Part shown: positions 8,604 through 17,123 of the stretch, in pieces
Numbering within the stretch: the first letter of the stretch is position 1
Layout: each line of letters opens with the position of its first letter
Origin: Halorarum halophilum
Lineage (GTDB): Archaea > Halobacteriota > Halobacteria > Halobacteriales > Haloferacaceae
DNA length: 64,000 nucleotides
Reading direction: 5' to 3'
Assembly (NCBI RefSeq): GCF_013401515.1
Contig: NZ_CP058529.1
Location: 2,356,001-2,420,000, forward strand
Translations under genes and position numbers: made by a program
Notes under the pieces: model-generated
Databases searched by the model: none
What the model was told of the DNA's origin: nothing
What the model saw: the letters and a program-made list of their open reading frames with translations, nothing else

Positions 8604-9401
8604 ATGGACTTCGATATCGGCGGGAACGCGGCGCTCGTGACGGCATCGAGCAGCGGGCTCGGGAAGGCGAGCGCACTGGCGCTGGCACGCGAGGGTGCGA
8701 ACGTCGTGATGAACGGCCGGGACGAGGAGCGCCTGGAGGCGGCCGTCGAGGACGTCGCCGCGGAGGCGACGGACGGCGCGACGGTCGTCGGGCAACCTGC
8801 CGACCTCACGGACGAGGCGGAGGTCGCGGCGCTGGTCGAACGGACCGTCGACGAGTTCGGCGGGCTCGACCACCTCGTGACGAGCGCGGGCGGGCCGCCC
8901 GCCGGCCCGTTCCTCGAGACGACCGACGAGGACTGGTACGAGGCGTACGACCTGCTCGTGATGAGCGTCGTCAGGCTCGTGCGCGAGGCGGCTGACCCGC
9001 TGCGCGCGGACGGCGGCGGCACCATCGTGAACATCACCTCCCGGAGCGTGAAGGAGGCCATCGACAACCTCGTGCTCTCGAACTCCGTCCGGATGAGCGT
9101 CGTCGGACTCGAGAAGACGCTCTCGACGGAACTCGCCCCCGAGGTCCGGTCGAACGCGGTGCTCCCCGGCTCGCACGAGACCTCGCGCATCGAGAACCTG
9201 ATGGAGGACGCCGTCGAGCGCGGCGACTACGACTCCTACGATGAGGCGCTGGCGGCCCGCGGCGAGGAGGTCCCGCTCGGGCGCATCGGCGACCCGATCG
9301 AACTGGGCAACGTCGTGGCGTTCCTCTCCTCGCCGAAGTCCGGGTTCGTCAACGGCGTCGCCATCCCCATCGACGGCGGCTCGGGCGCGTCGAATCTCTA
9401 A
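8604..9401 (+). CDS. Atypical short-chain dehydrogenase/reductase, ketoacyl-reductase-like
   Basis: 265 residues with a Rossmann fold. The dinucleotide motif is TASSSGLGKASA (about 14-25) and the NAG-like motif is SAGGPP. The usual YxxxK catalytic pair is absent: after the conserved Ser (NITSRS) the equivalent segment reads LSNSVRMSVVGLEKTL, with Ser/Arg where Tyr/Lys are expected. The C-terminus PIDGGSGASNL is typical of tetrameric SDRs. Atypical SDRs resembling ketoacyl reductases (for example YvaG-like proteins) have this substitution. Its neighbours are a cupin, an FAH-type hydrolase and a sugar transporter, so an oxidation step on a sugar derivative is possible, but the missing Tyr leaves activity uncertain. 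Confidence 0.85.
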   Translation: MDFDIGGNAALVTASSSGLGKASALALAREGANVVMNGRDEERLEAAVEDVAAEATDGATVVGQPADLTDEAEVAALVERTVDEFGGLDHLVTSAGGPPAGPFLETTDEDWYEAYDLLVMSVVRLVREAADPLRADGGGTIVNITSRSVKEAIDNLVLSNSVRMSVVGLEKTLSTELAPEVRSNAVLPGSHETSRIENLMEDAVERGDYDSYDEALAARGEEVPLGRIGDPIELGNVVAFLSSPKSGFVNGVAIPIDGGSGASNL

Positions 9402-9626
9402 CCTCATCCGTCGGTTTCTCGTTTCGTACTCTCTGATCTGAGCGACTGTTTGGGCGGTTCTGTACGGCCCGAAGCGCATCTGGCTCTGTACGCGACACGA
9501 ACGCCTCGAAAGCCTCCGGCTTCCGCGGTCGTCACCCCGGTAGCAGTCAAACACCATCCGACCAAATGGATCGTAACTACCCAACCGACACGACCATTGA
9601 ATACCGGCGAGTGCCCTCTCTACTCC

Positions 9627-10034
9627 ATGAAGCCGGTCGACTTCGACGAGGCCGAGACGTACGAACCCGACGAGGGCTGGCAGCGGCGCGCGCTCGCCGG
9701 CAGCGACCAGTTCAGCTTCGAGTGGTTCGAGAAGCCGCCGGGCCACTCCTCGCCGATGCACGATCACGGGAACGAACAGGTGTGCATGGTCCTGCGGGGG
9801 GAACTCACCATCCACACCGAGGACGACTCGGTGACGCTCGGGCAGTACGACTCGGTGCTGCTGGAGTCGTCGGAGCCCCACCGCGTCGAGAACACGGGCG
9901 ACGAACTGGCCGTCGGCCTGGACGTGTTCGCGCCGGGGCGCTCGTTCGACTTCTGGACCGACCGCGAGGACGACGCGGGGGACGAGGAGGAGGCCGGGGA
10001 AGCAGACGACGGCGAGCGGGAGGCGGGCGAGTAG
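9627..10034 (+). CDS. Small cupin-domain protein
   Basis: 135 residues forming one cupin barrel. The metal-site motif 1 is SPMHDHGNEQVCMVLRGE (His, His and Glu ligands) and motif 2 is SSEPHRVENTGDE. The last 25 residues are a very acidic tail (EDDAGDEEEAGEADD). ATG 9627 begins the cupin-like region (MKPVDFDEAETYEP). The stop is followed directly by the ATG of the FAH-family gene, so the two are co-transcribed. Single-domain cupins of this kind often act as mutarotases, isomerases or sensors in sugar metabolism; which one applies here cannot be told. Confidence 0.85.
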   Translation: MKPVDFDEAETYEPDEGWQRRALAGSDQFSFEWFEKPPGHSSPMHDHGNEQVCMVLRGELTIHTEDDSVTLGQYDSVLLESSEPHRVENTGDELAVGLDVFAPGRSFDFWTDREDDAGDEEEAGEADDGEREAGE

Positions 10035-10853
10035 ATGCAGTACCTCGCCCGGAGCGCCGACGGTCGGCCGCTCGTCGGCGACGAGGAGGGGTTCGTCCCG
10101 CTCCAGGCCGCCTACCCGGACGCGTCGAGCGTCCGCGACGTCCTCCCGCGGGCACCGGGCGGCCTGCGCGACCTCGACGACGTCCCTGCCGGGCGGATGC
10201 CCCGCGAGAACCTGTCGTTCGGCCCGTTCGTCGGGGAGCCGGGGAAGCTGTTCGGCATCGGGCTCAACTACGCCGACCACGCCGCGGACCTCTCAGAGGA
10301 CCCGCCGGAAGAGCCGGCGAGCTTCTTCAAGCCGAGCAGCGCGGTGACCGGCCCGGGCGGTCCGATCCGCCTGCCGCCCGAGTCGCAGTCGGAGCGCGTC
10401 ACCGCCGAGGCCGAACTCGCGGTCGTCATCGGCCGGACGTGCCGGAACGTGAGCGTCGACGAGGCCGACGAGGTGATCGCGGGGTTCGCGCCGATCATCG
10501 ACATGACCGCCGAGGACGTGCTCGAACGGAACCCGCGGTTCCTCACGCGGGCGAAGAGCTACGACACGTTCCTCGTGCTCGGCCCGCACCTCGCAGTTCC
10601 CGGCCCCGGGATGGACCTCGAGGACGTGGAGGTACGGACGGTCGTCGACGACGCCGTCGAGTCGCGCAACGTCGTCGCGAACATGCACTTCTCGCCGCGC
10701 GAGCTCGTGGCGTTCCACTCGAACGTGATGACGCTCGAACCCGGCGACGTCGTCTCCACGGGCACGCCGGGTGCCCACCCCATCGACCCCGGTGACCGAG
10801 TCCGCGCCGAGGTGGACGAGGTCGGGACGGTGGCTGCGGACGTCGTTCGGTAG
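10035..10853 (+). CDS. Fumarylacetoacetate hydrolase family protein
   Basis: 272 residues. The FAH catalytic domain covers about 75-270: GIGLNYADHAADL, SSAVTGPGGPIRLP, the metal-ligand region AEAELAVVIGR (Glu ligands), a conserved KSYDTFLVLGPHL and the C-terminal LEPGDVVSTGTPG. Members hydrolyse C-C bonds of 2,4-diketo acids or act as 2-keto-3-deoxy-acid dehydratases using a divalent metal. In haloarchaeal L-fucose/L-rhamnose degradation an FAH-type enzyme cleaves a 2,4-diketo-3-deoxy acid. With an SDR, a sugar ABC transporter and an enolase-superfamily dehydratase close by, that role is plausible here but unproven. It starts immediately after the cupin stop codon. Confidence 0.88.
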   Translation: MQYLARSADGRPLVGDEEGFVPLQAAYPDASSVRDVLPRAPGGLRDLDDVPAGRMPRENLSFGPFVGEPGKLFGIGLNYADHAADLSEDPPEEPASFFKPSSAVTGPGGPIRLPPESQSERVTAEAELAVVIGRTCRNVSVDEADEVIAGFAPIIDMTAEDVLERNPRFLTRAKSYDTFLVLGPHLAVPGPGMDLEDVEVRTVVDDAVESRNVVANMHFSPRELVAFHSNVMTLEPGDVVSTGTPGAHPIDPGDRVRAEVDEVGTVAADVVR

Positions 10854-10894
10854 CGCGGTTCTTTCGTCCCTGGTCGCTTCCTGGTAACTTTCCG

Positions 10895-10962
10895 TCATAT
10901 AAATATCAAATGGCATTCTCGTGAAAACAACTATATTCCGTCCTGCGAATTGTTAACGCGGT
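10895..10962 (+). promoter_or_regulatory. Promoter of the sugar ABC transporter operon
   Basis: This AT-rich island contains two TATA-like elements: ATATAAATATC near 10898-10908 and CTATATTCC near 10931-10939. The second is about 27 nt from the ATG at 10963, the spacing for a leaderless transcript. The first would give a leader of about 35 nt. No operator could be assigned. Confidence 0.6.
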
Positions 10963-12516
10963 ATGTCAGACCACGGCACGAACCGGCGGGCGTTTCTGGT
11001 GACGGCAGGCGCGACGGGGCTGGCCGCGACGGCCGGCTGCATGGGATTCGGCGGAGACGGTGGCGGTGGTGGCGGCGGTGGTAGCGAGGACTTCCTCTCG
11101 ACCGCGGAGGGGCTGGGGCTCGCGAACAACTGGCAGCAGCGCCGTATCGGCGCCGCGGACAGCTGGCCCATCGAAGCGCGCCGGCAGGTTCCCGACCGCC
11201 AGAGCGCCACGACCTGGACGGACAGCGAGGCGTTCCAGAGCGCCGTCGAGAACGACGTGTGGACGCCGCCGGAGGGGTGGCAGGACACCGCCGCCGGCGA
11301 CGTGGACACGCTCCAGATCCTCAACCACGGCGCGGCGAACATGGAGTTCGACCCCGCGACACTGGCCGCCCACGAGATGTTCACCGAGAAAACGGGGATC
11401 GAGCTGGACGTCATCGAGATCGGCGTCGACCAGGCGAACACGCGCGAGCAGCAGTTCCTCTCGTCCGAGGAGCCGAGCCCGCACGCGTTCAACGTCGACG
11501 GGATCCTCGTTCCGGTGTTCGTCGAGCAGGGCTACCTCGAGGCCACGGACGTCCTCTACCCGGAGGGTGGGTACGAACCGTACATCCCGGCGCTCCAGAG
11601 CCTCGTCCAGTGGGACCTGGACCCCCAGTACGAGGGGACCCACACCTTCGGCTACCCGAACATCGGCGAGGCGAGCATGGGCCACCTCCGGACGGACCTC
11701 GTCGAGGAGCAGGGGATCGACCCCTCGCGGTTCCAGGGCGAGTGGTCCTGGGACCTCCTCGAGGAGCTCGGCGAGGCGTTCAAGGGGACCGACCTGAACG
11801 CCTTCGCGTACTACGCCGGCACCTCGACGTACCTGGCGTACTCGTTCCGGGAGCTCCTCTTCCAGCAGGGCGGGCGCATGGTCCAGGACGACGGCACGGT
11901 CGTGATGAACTCCCCGGAGGCCGTCCGCGTCATCCAGAAGATGAAGGAGTGGCGCGACGCGGGCTACGTCCCCAGCGACGTCATCTCGTACGGCGAGGGG
12001 GATATCGTGGATCTGATGGCGTCGGGACAGCTGGCGTACACGACCGCGTTCAGCGACTTCATCCCGCGGCTGCTCCAGGAGTACGAGGCCGGTTCCCAGT
12101 ACCAGGTCGTCGTCCCGCCGGCTGCCAACGCGGGGCCGTCGCCGACCCAGGCGGGACTCGTCGCGCCGAACACGACGAGCATCAACCGGTTCTCGGACAC
12201 CGGCCACAAGCTGGCCTCGATGCTGTACGGCGACCTGAAACTGAGCTACTTCACCCAGTGGCTCGAGTTCACCTACGAGGGGAACATCTCGTACATGGAC
12301 CAGGTCTACACCGACTCGGCGGAGAACGACTTCGTCACGTTCGGGGAGGTTATGGGGAACGCCATCGAGAACGGCGTCCTCGAGCTCTTCCCGCAGATGG
12401 CCTCGGTGTTCCAGCAGATGCTCTCGCCGGCCCAGCGGGCGATCCAGGGCGAGATGTCCCCGCAGGAGGCGATGGACCAGGTGCAGAGCTTCGTGGACTC
12501 CGAGGTCAACAACTGA
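10963..12516 (+). CDS. CUT1-type sugar ABC transporter substrate-binding lipoprotein
   Basis: 517 residues. The N-terminus carries a Tat signal (NRRAFLVTAG, twin Arg at 8-9) followed by a lipobox ending at Cys26 (TAGC), then a Gly-rich linker, so it is a lipid-anchored extracellular protein. The rest is a family-1 solute-binding fold (ILNHGAANMEFDPA, TGIELDVIEIG, SGQLAYTTAFSDF). It is somewhat longer than typical maltose-binding-like proteins. It heads a five-gene run (binding protein, permease, permease, small ORF, ATPase) with 1-30 nt gaps, so all are likely one operon. The substrate is probably a sugar or oligosaccharide, by family and by neighbouring catabolic genes. Confidence 0.92.
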   Translation: MSDHGTNRRAFLVTAGATGLAATAGCMGFGGDGGGGGGGGSEDFLSTAEGLGLANNWQQRRIGAADSWPIEARRQVPDRQSATTWTDSEAFQSAVENDVWTPPEGWQDTAAGDVDTLQILNHGAANMEFDPATLAAHEMFTEKTGIELDVIEIGVDQANTREQQFLSSEEPSPHAFNVDGILVPVFVEQGYLEATDVLYPEGGYEPYIPALQSLVQWDLDPQYEGTHTFGYPNIGEASMGHLRTDLVEEQGIDPSRFQGEWSWDLLEELGEAFKGTDLNAFAYYAGTSTYLAYSFRELLFQQGGRMVQDDGTVVMNSPEAVRVIQKMKEWRDAGYVPSDVISYGEGDIVDLMASGQLAYTTAFSDFIPRLLQEYEAGSQYQVVVPPAANAGPSPTQAGLVAPNTTSINRFSDTGHKLASMLYGDLKLSYFTQWLEFTYEGNISYMDQVYTDSAENDFVTFGEVMGNAIENGVLELFPQMASVFQQMLSPAQRAIQGEMSPQEAMDQVQSFVDSEVNN

Positions 12517-12543
12517 TGACCTGGAGGTATTCACCGACCCGCC

Positions 12544-13491
12544 ATGGCCACTGAGGAGTTCGAGGGCGAGGTCGGCCCCCACGGCGGCGGCCTCACCGGC
12601 ACGATCTCCGACTGGGTGAACGACCACATCCGGACGGTGCTGCTCGGCCCGTCGCTAGTAGCGCTGTTCCTCGTGTTCATCTACCCGGCGGTGATGCTGC
12701 TGTGGCTGTCGCTCCAGAACACGCGCGGCTTCGGCGAGACGTTCGAACCGGCGTACAACTACGGGCGCATCTTCGGCGACCCGACGTTCTGGAACGCGGT
12801 CGAGAACACGCTCGTCTACTCGTTCGGCTCGCTCGTCGTCTCGGTGGGCGCCGGGCTGATCGTCGCGCTCGCGCTGAACAAGCTCGTCAACCAGCGGTTG
12901 CGGGACGCCTACTCGACGCTCATCCTCATCTCGTGGGCGGTGCCGCTGTCCATCGTCGGCGTCACCTGGCAGTGGATGTTCAACGGCGAGCTGGGGGTCG
13001 TCAACAAGGTCCTCATCGACCTCGGGGTACTCGACGCCGGGTACTCCTGGCTGTCGAACTCCGTGTCCGCGATGATCGTCGTCATCCTCGCCGACTCGTG
13101 GTCGCGCATCCCGTTCGCGACCATCGTGCTGCTCGCGGGACTCCAGTCCATCCCGCAGGACATGTACGACGCCGCGAAGACCGACGGCGCGACGACGTGG
13201 CAGACGTTCCGGCACGTCACGCTACCGTACCTGCGGCCGTCGTTCTTCGTCGCCGGGCTCATCACCTGGATGTTCGCGTTCCGCGCGTTCGCCATCCCGT
13301 TCTCGACGACGGGCGGCGGGCCGGGCGGCGCGACCGAGACCCTCGCCATCTACATCCACCGCTTCGGCATCCAGTTGCTCGACTACGGGTTCGCCTCGGC
13401 GGTCTCAGTGTTCCTCGTCGCGGTGACGCTGCTCGTCGCCACGGGGTACGTCTACTTCATCCTCGCACGGATGCAGGAGATCGAGGTGTAA
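12544..13491 (+). CDS. Sugar ABC transporter permease (MalF/UgpA-like)
   Basis: 315 residues with six predicted membrane helices. The first follows a 35-residue cytoplasmic N-terminus (LLGPSLVALFLVFIYPAVML). The EAA loop that contacts the ATPase is MYDAAKTDGATTWQTFRHV near residues 205-225. It forms the membrane channel with the permease that starts 1 nt after its stop. Start ATG 12544 follows 27 nt after the binding-protein stop. Family: binding-protein-dependent transport inner membrane component, CUT1 type. Confidence 0.93.
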   Translation: MATEEFEGEVGPHGGGLTGTISDWVNDHIRTVLLGPSLVALFLVFIYPAVMLLWLSLQNTRGFGETFEPAYNYGRIFGDPTFWNAVENTLVYSFGSLVVSVGAGLIVALALNKLVNQRLRDAYSTLILISWAVPLSIVGVTWQWMFNGELGVVNKVLIDLGVLDAGYSWLSNSVSAMIVVILADSWSRIPFATIVLLAGLQSIPQDMYDAAKTDGATTWQTFRHVTLPYLRPSFFVAGLITWMFAFRAFAIPFSTTGGGPGGATETLAIYIHRFGIQLLDYGFASAVSVFLVAVTLLVATGYVYFILARMQEIEV

Positions 13492-13492
13492 C

Positions 13493-14362
13493 ATGGCGGG
13501 GGCAGACTTCACCGTCGAGAAGTACCGGCGTCGACAGCGAATGTGGGACGCCGTCGAGAGCCGGTACGTCGTTCATCTGGTGCTGTTCGCGGCCGTGTTC
13601 TTCACCATCTCGCCGCTGGTGTGGCAGCTCATCACGTCGTTCAAGACCTCGCAGGGCGTCCTCGCGCTGACGTACCTGCCGCTGGACCCGACGATCGCAG
13701 CCTACGAGCGGGCGCTCATCGATCGGGGGTTCTGGCGCGCGGTCGTGAACAGCGTGATCATCGCCTCCGTGTCGACGGCGATCGTGATGGTGCTCGGGAC
13801 GCCGGCCGGCTACGTGTTCAGCCGGTTCCGGTTCCCGTTCGACAACGCGGTGTTCGTGTTTGTGCTGTTCACGCGGCTGTTCCCGCCCATCGGGCTGGTG
13901 ACGCCGTACTACCGGATCATGACGACGTTCGGGCTGTTGAACACGAAGACGGGCATCGTCATCGCGAACGTCTACCTCTGGCTCCCGCTCGTCATCTACA
14001 TCATGCGGAACTTCTTCATCACCATCCCCCAGTCCCTCGACGAGGCGGCCAGGGTCGACGGCTGCACGAAGATCCAGGCGTTCTGGCACGTCGTGTTCCC
14101 CGTCGTCCTGCCCGGCTTCGCCGCGGGGACCATCCTCACCTTCCTCTACTCCTGGCGGGAGTTCCTGTTCGCGTTCACCGTCAGCACCGACCTCACCTCG
14201 ATGACCATCCCGGTGGCGACGTTCCTGTTCGTCGGGGACGCGGGCATCGACTGGGCGGCGATGGCCGCCGCCTCCATCGTCTCCGTCATCCCGTCGGCGC
14301 TGGTGGTGGTCTTCTTCCAGCGGTACATCGTCGTCGGCATGACGGGAGGGATGAAGGGATGA
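13493..14362 (+). CDS. Sugar ABC transporter permease (MalG/UgpE-like)
   Basis: 289 residues with six membrane helices. The EAA motif is SLDEAARVDGCTKIQAFWHV (about 180-200) and the C-terminal QRYIVVGMTGGMKG is the signature tail of MalG/UgpE-type permeases. It pairs with the upstream permease in a heterodimer. The stop TGA overlaps the ATG of a 33-codon ORF (ATGA at 14359-14362). Confidence 0.94.
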   Translation: MAGADFTVEKYRRRQRMWDAVESRYVVHLVLFAAVFFTISPLVWQLITSFKTSQGVLALTYLPLDPTIAAYERALIDRGFWRAVVNSVIIASVSTAIVMVLGTPAGYVFSRFRFPFDNAVFVFVLFTRLFPPIGLVTPYYRIMTTFGLLNTKTGIVIANVYLWLPLVIYIMRNFFITIPQSLDEAARVDGCTKIQAFWHVVFPVVLPGFAAGTILTFLYSWREFLFAFTVSTDLTSMTIPVATFLFVGDAGIDWAAMAAASIVSVIPSALVVVFFQRYIVVGMTGGMKG

Positions 14363-14460
14363 CCGGGCCCCACTCGCCCCCGGCGACGCGGATCACCCGT
14401 GCGAACGGGACTCCGGAAGCACCGGCCGCACGACCGACCACGGAGACCATCGACCAATGA
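14359..14460 (+). CDS. Possible 33-residue coupled small ORF in the transporter operon
   Basis: ATG 14359 overlaps the permease stop and TGA 14458-14460 overlaps the ATPase start, so the ORF fills the permease-ATPase gap by ATGA overlaps at both ends. The product (start MTGPHSPPATRITRANG, end PTTETIDQ) is Pro/Thr-rich and polar and has no recognisable domain. It could be a translated microprotein or simply a ribosome-relay that couples ATPase synthesis to the permease. Composition alone does not prove it is coding. Confidence 0.35.
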   Translation: MTGPHSPPATRITRANGTPEAPAARPTTETIDQ

Positions 14461-15656
14461 GCGACACAGCAGGACCCAAAGCGGACGAGCGGACGACGCA
14501 ACGGACGGATCGCGACGTCAGCGTCGAACTCAGGGACGTCACCAAGACGTTCACCGAGGAGGACGGTTCGACCGTCGTCGCGGTCGAGGACCTGGACCTG
14601 ACGATCTACGACGGGGAGTTCGTCGTGATCGTCGGGCCCTCGGGCTGCGGGAAGACGACGACCCTGCGGATGATCGCGGGGCTGGAGGAGCCGACGGGAG
14701 GGGACATCGTCATCGAGGGGCGCGACGTGAAGGGGCTCGACCCCCGCGAGCGCGACATCGCAATGGTGTTCCAGAACTACGCGCTGTACCCGCACAAGAC
14801 GGTCCACGACAACATCGCGTTCCCGCTCCAGATCCGGAAGTACCCGGACGAGGAGGTCGAACAGCGCGTTCAGGAGGTCGCCGAGTCGCTCGACATCCCC
14901 GGCCTGCTCGACCGCCGCCCGTCGGATCTCTCGGGCGGGCAACAGCAGCGCGTCGCGCTCGGGCGCGCCATCGTGCGCGACCCCGCCGTGTTCCTGTTCG
15001 ACGAGCCGCTGTCGAACCTCGACGCGAAGCTCCGCATCGAGATGCGGACCGAACTGAACAAGCTCCACGACCGCGTCGGGAAGACCTCGGTGTACGTCAC
15101 CCACGACCAGGTCGAGGCGATGACGCTCTCGGACCGCGTCGTCGTGCTCGACGACGGGCAGCTCCAGCAGTTCGCGCCGCCCCAGGAGCTGTACAACGCG
15201 CCGGCCAACAAGTTCGTCGCGGGCTTCATCGGCGAGCCGCCGATGAACTTCTTCACCGCCCGCGTCGAGGAGCGCGGCGGGGAGTGGTGGGTCGTCTCCG
15301 ACGCGTTCGACCTCCGCCTGCCCGACGAGCACGACGCGAAGCTCCGCGAGTGGACCGGCGACCTCGGGAACGCCGAGTTCGGCGTCCGACCCGAACACCT
15401 GTTCGACGTCGCGGTCCAGGGCGACCCCGGCGAGGGAGCGACGTTCGACGTGCTGGTGAAGGTGATCGAGCCGATGGGGCCGCACATGGACGTGACGGTC
15501 GCGCCGGTCGACCGCCCCGACGACGAGGACGCCGAGTTCACGGCGCGCGTCTCGAACGAGAGCGACGTGTCCATCGGGGGCAGGGTCACCCTCGGCGTCG
15601 AACTCGACAAGGCGCACCTGTTCGACGGCCGGACCGGCGAGAACGTCCTCCGGTAG
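14457..15656 (+). CDS. Sugar ABC transporter ATP-binding protein (MalK/UgpC-like)
   Basis: 399 residues. Nucleotide-binding domain: Walker A GPSGCGKTTT (about 63-72), Q-loop VFQNYALYPHKT, signature LSGGQQQR, Walker B VFLFDEPLSNLDAKLR and the H-loop in YVTHDQVEAMTL. A C-terminal OB-type regulatory domain (about 270-399) ends in FDGRTGENVLR, as in the MalK family. It sits on the cytoplasmic side and powers import by the two upstream permeases. The N-terminus has an acidic extension of about 25 residues before the ABC core. Confidence 0.95.
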   Translation: MSDTAGPKADERTTQRTDRDVSVELRDVTKTFTEEDGSTVVAVEDLDLTIYDGEFVVIVGPSGCGKTTTLRMIAGLEEPTGGDIVIEGRDVKGLDPRERDIAMVFQNYALYPHKTVHDNIAFPLQIRKYPDEEVEQRVQEVAESLDIPGLLDRRPSDLSGGQQQRVALGRAIVRDPAVFLFDEPLSNLDAKLRIEMRTELNKLHDRVGKTSVYVTHDQVEAMTLSDRVVVLDDGQLQQFAPPQELYNAPANKFVAGFIGEPPMNFFTARVEERGGEWWVVSDAFDLRLPDEHDAKLREWTGDLGNAEFGVRPEHLFDVAVQGDPGEGATFDVLVKVIEPMGPHMDVTVAPVDRPDDEDAEFTARVSNESDVSIGGRVTLGVELDKAHLFDGRTGENVLR

Positions 15657-15733
15657 CGGTCCCGCTCCTCGCGGCGGCGGTACTCGACCGGTTCGACCGC
15701 CTCGGCCGGTCCGACCTACCCGACCGATCCGGC

Positions 15734-17026
15734 CTACCCGAGCGGCTCGAAGCGGGGCTCGCCGTCCGCGAACGAGAGTTCCTCCCGGCCCTCGACGGTG
15801 ACGCCGGCGGGCGGGTCGCGCGCGAGCGCCTCGGAGACGCGGAACGACGACAGCGACGCCGTGTCGCGAATCCAGGCGACGCGGACGTCCGCCGGGTCGT
15901 AGGTGCCGATCGTGGAGAGCGCCGCCGTGACCGCGTGCTCGTCGTCGGGGAGGACGACCGGGAGCTTCGCCTTGCTGAGCGACCCGCTCGTGAGCGCGTT
16001 CGTGTACACCTGGTCGAGGTCGAGTTCCTCGGCGACCGCGCGGGTCGTCACGTCCGCGAGGCCGATGCCGTTGCCGTTGCCGTGGGTCGCCTCGGTGAGC
16101 CCCCGGACGACGATGCGCTTGATGGCGGGGTGCTCGGGGTCGTCCGCGTTCAGCACGCTGTACCGGCCGACGACGTTGGTGTCCATCCCCGCGCCGGAGA
16201 CGTCCTTTCCGATCTCGTCGACGACGAGCACGTCGAGTTCGTCGAACGGGAGCGTCGGCATGTACTCGTCGGCCAGTTCCAGCAGCGGCTCCTCCGCGTC
16301 GGGGAGCGCCGACGCGGGGACGCCCTCGACGCGGGCGGTCCGGTCGTGGAAGTTCTCCACGATGGCGAGGCCCCCGAGCAGCGGCGCCTCCGCGCGAACC
16401 ACGTCGAGCGCGGCCGCGAGGACGCGGACGTATCCCTTCACGAGCGCGTGCTCGTGGGCCGCCTTCGCGCCGGGCTGTTTGCCCAGCCCGATGGTCGCCA
16501 TCTTCGTCAGCCCGCTCTCGAACCGGCCCGTGAAGTTGGTGTGGGCCTTCACGCGGTTGATCACGAGGGCGCCGTCGGCCTCGAGCGCGGCCGTCGAGAA
16601 CGGGACCGGGGCGCCGACGGCCGACTCGCCGAGGGTGGTCGTGTCCATCCGCGCGTCGACGGGGCAGCCGAGCGCCTCCTCGGTGAGGCCGATGCCGGCG
16701 AGGGTCCGTCGCTGTCCCTCGGCGGTCGCGCCCCCGTGGCTCCCCATCGCTGGGACGACGAACGGCTCGAAGCCGCGCCGTTCCAGTTCGTCGATCACCG
16801 CCCGCGCGATTGGGACGACGTCGTGGATGCCGCGGCTCCCCAGCCCGACGGCGACGCTCGCTCCCCCGGGGAGGTCGCCGAGCGGGAGTTCGGCGAGTTC
16901 ACCCCGAGCCGCCGCCTCCACGTCCGCCAGTTCCGGCGTCTCCGGCTCGTACCGGACCGACGCGAACCGGGGGAGCGCCGGCGGATGGAGCATCGCGTCG
17001 ACGACGCTTGCGTCCGGGAATCGCAT
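15734..17026 (-). CDS. LarA-family (DUF2088) 2-hydroxyacid racemase-like protein
   Basis: 430 residues. Features of the lactate racemase LarA superfamily: an N-terminal domain with GLGSRGIHD and PAMGSHGGATAEGQ (about 55-105), a second domain with VINRVKAHTNFTGRFESG and LTKMATIGLGKQPGA (about 160-190), and VVDEIGKDVSGAGMDTN. LarA itself uses a Ni-pincer cofactor made by LarB, LarC and LarE, none of which is in this window. Family members act on diverse 2-hydroxy acids. ATG 17026 is divergent from the dehydratase gene by 97 bp, so the two probably share a control region. Substrate unknown; a sugar-derived hydroxy acid fits the context. Confidence 0.8.
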   Translation of the reverse strand: MRFPDASVVDAMLHPPALPRFASVRYEPETPELADVEAAARGELAELPLGDLPGGASVAVGLGSRGIHDVVPIARAVIDELERRGFEPFVVPAMGSHGGATAEGQRRTLAGIGLTEEALGCPVDARMDTTTLGESAVGAPVPFSTAALEADGALVINRVKAHTNFTGRFESGLTKMATIGLGKQPGAKAAHEHALVKGYVRVLAAALDVVRAEAPLLGGLAIVENFHDRTARVEGVPASALPDAEEPLLELADEYMPTLPFDELDVLVVDEIGKDVSGAGMDTNVVGRYSVLNADDPEHPAIKRIVVRGLTEATHGNGNGIGLADVTTRAVAEELDLDQVYTNALTSGSLSKAKLPVVLPDDEHAVTAALSTIGTYDPADVRVAWIRDTASLSSFRVSEALARDPPAGVTVEGREELSFADGEPRFEPLG

Positions 17027-17100
17027 GTGAGGTAGTGTGACGGGCGGCGGGTAAACGGTGTCGGAAGTGGTTCGTGCTACCATGTGGCATAGAGATTTGC

Positions 17101-17112
17101 CGGTTCGAACCG
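17101..17112. promoter_or_regulatory. Perfect 12-bp palindrome between divergent genes
   Basis: CGGTTCGAACCG is exactly self-complementary and lies 11 nt upstream of the dehydratase ATG, in the gap shared with the divergent LarA-like gene. The position suits an operator, but no regulator gene adjoins it. Confidence 0.35.
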
Positions 17113-17123
17113 AACCGTCCCGC

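Noticed and set aside
14399-17035. 878-codon plus frame over the ABC ATPase and LarA-like gene
   Set aside because: Low-complexity Arg-rich product running across two genes on opposite strands; a compositional shadow.
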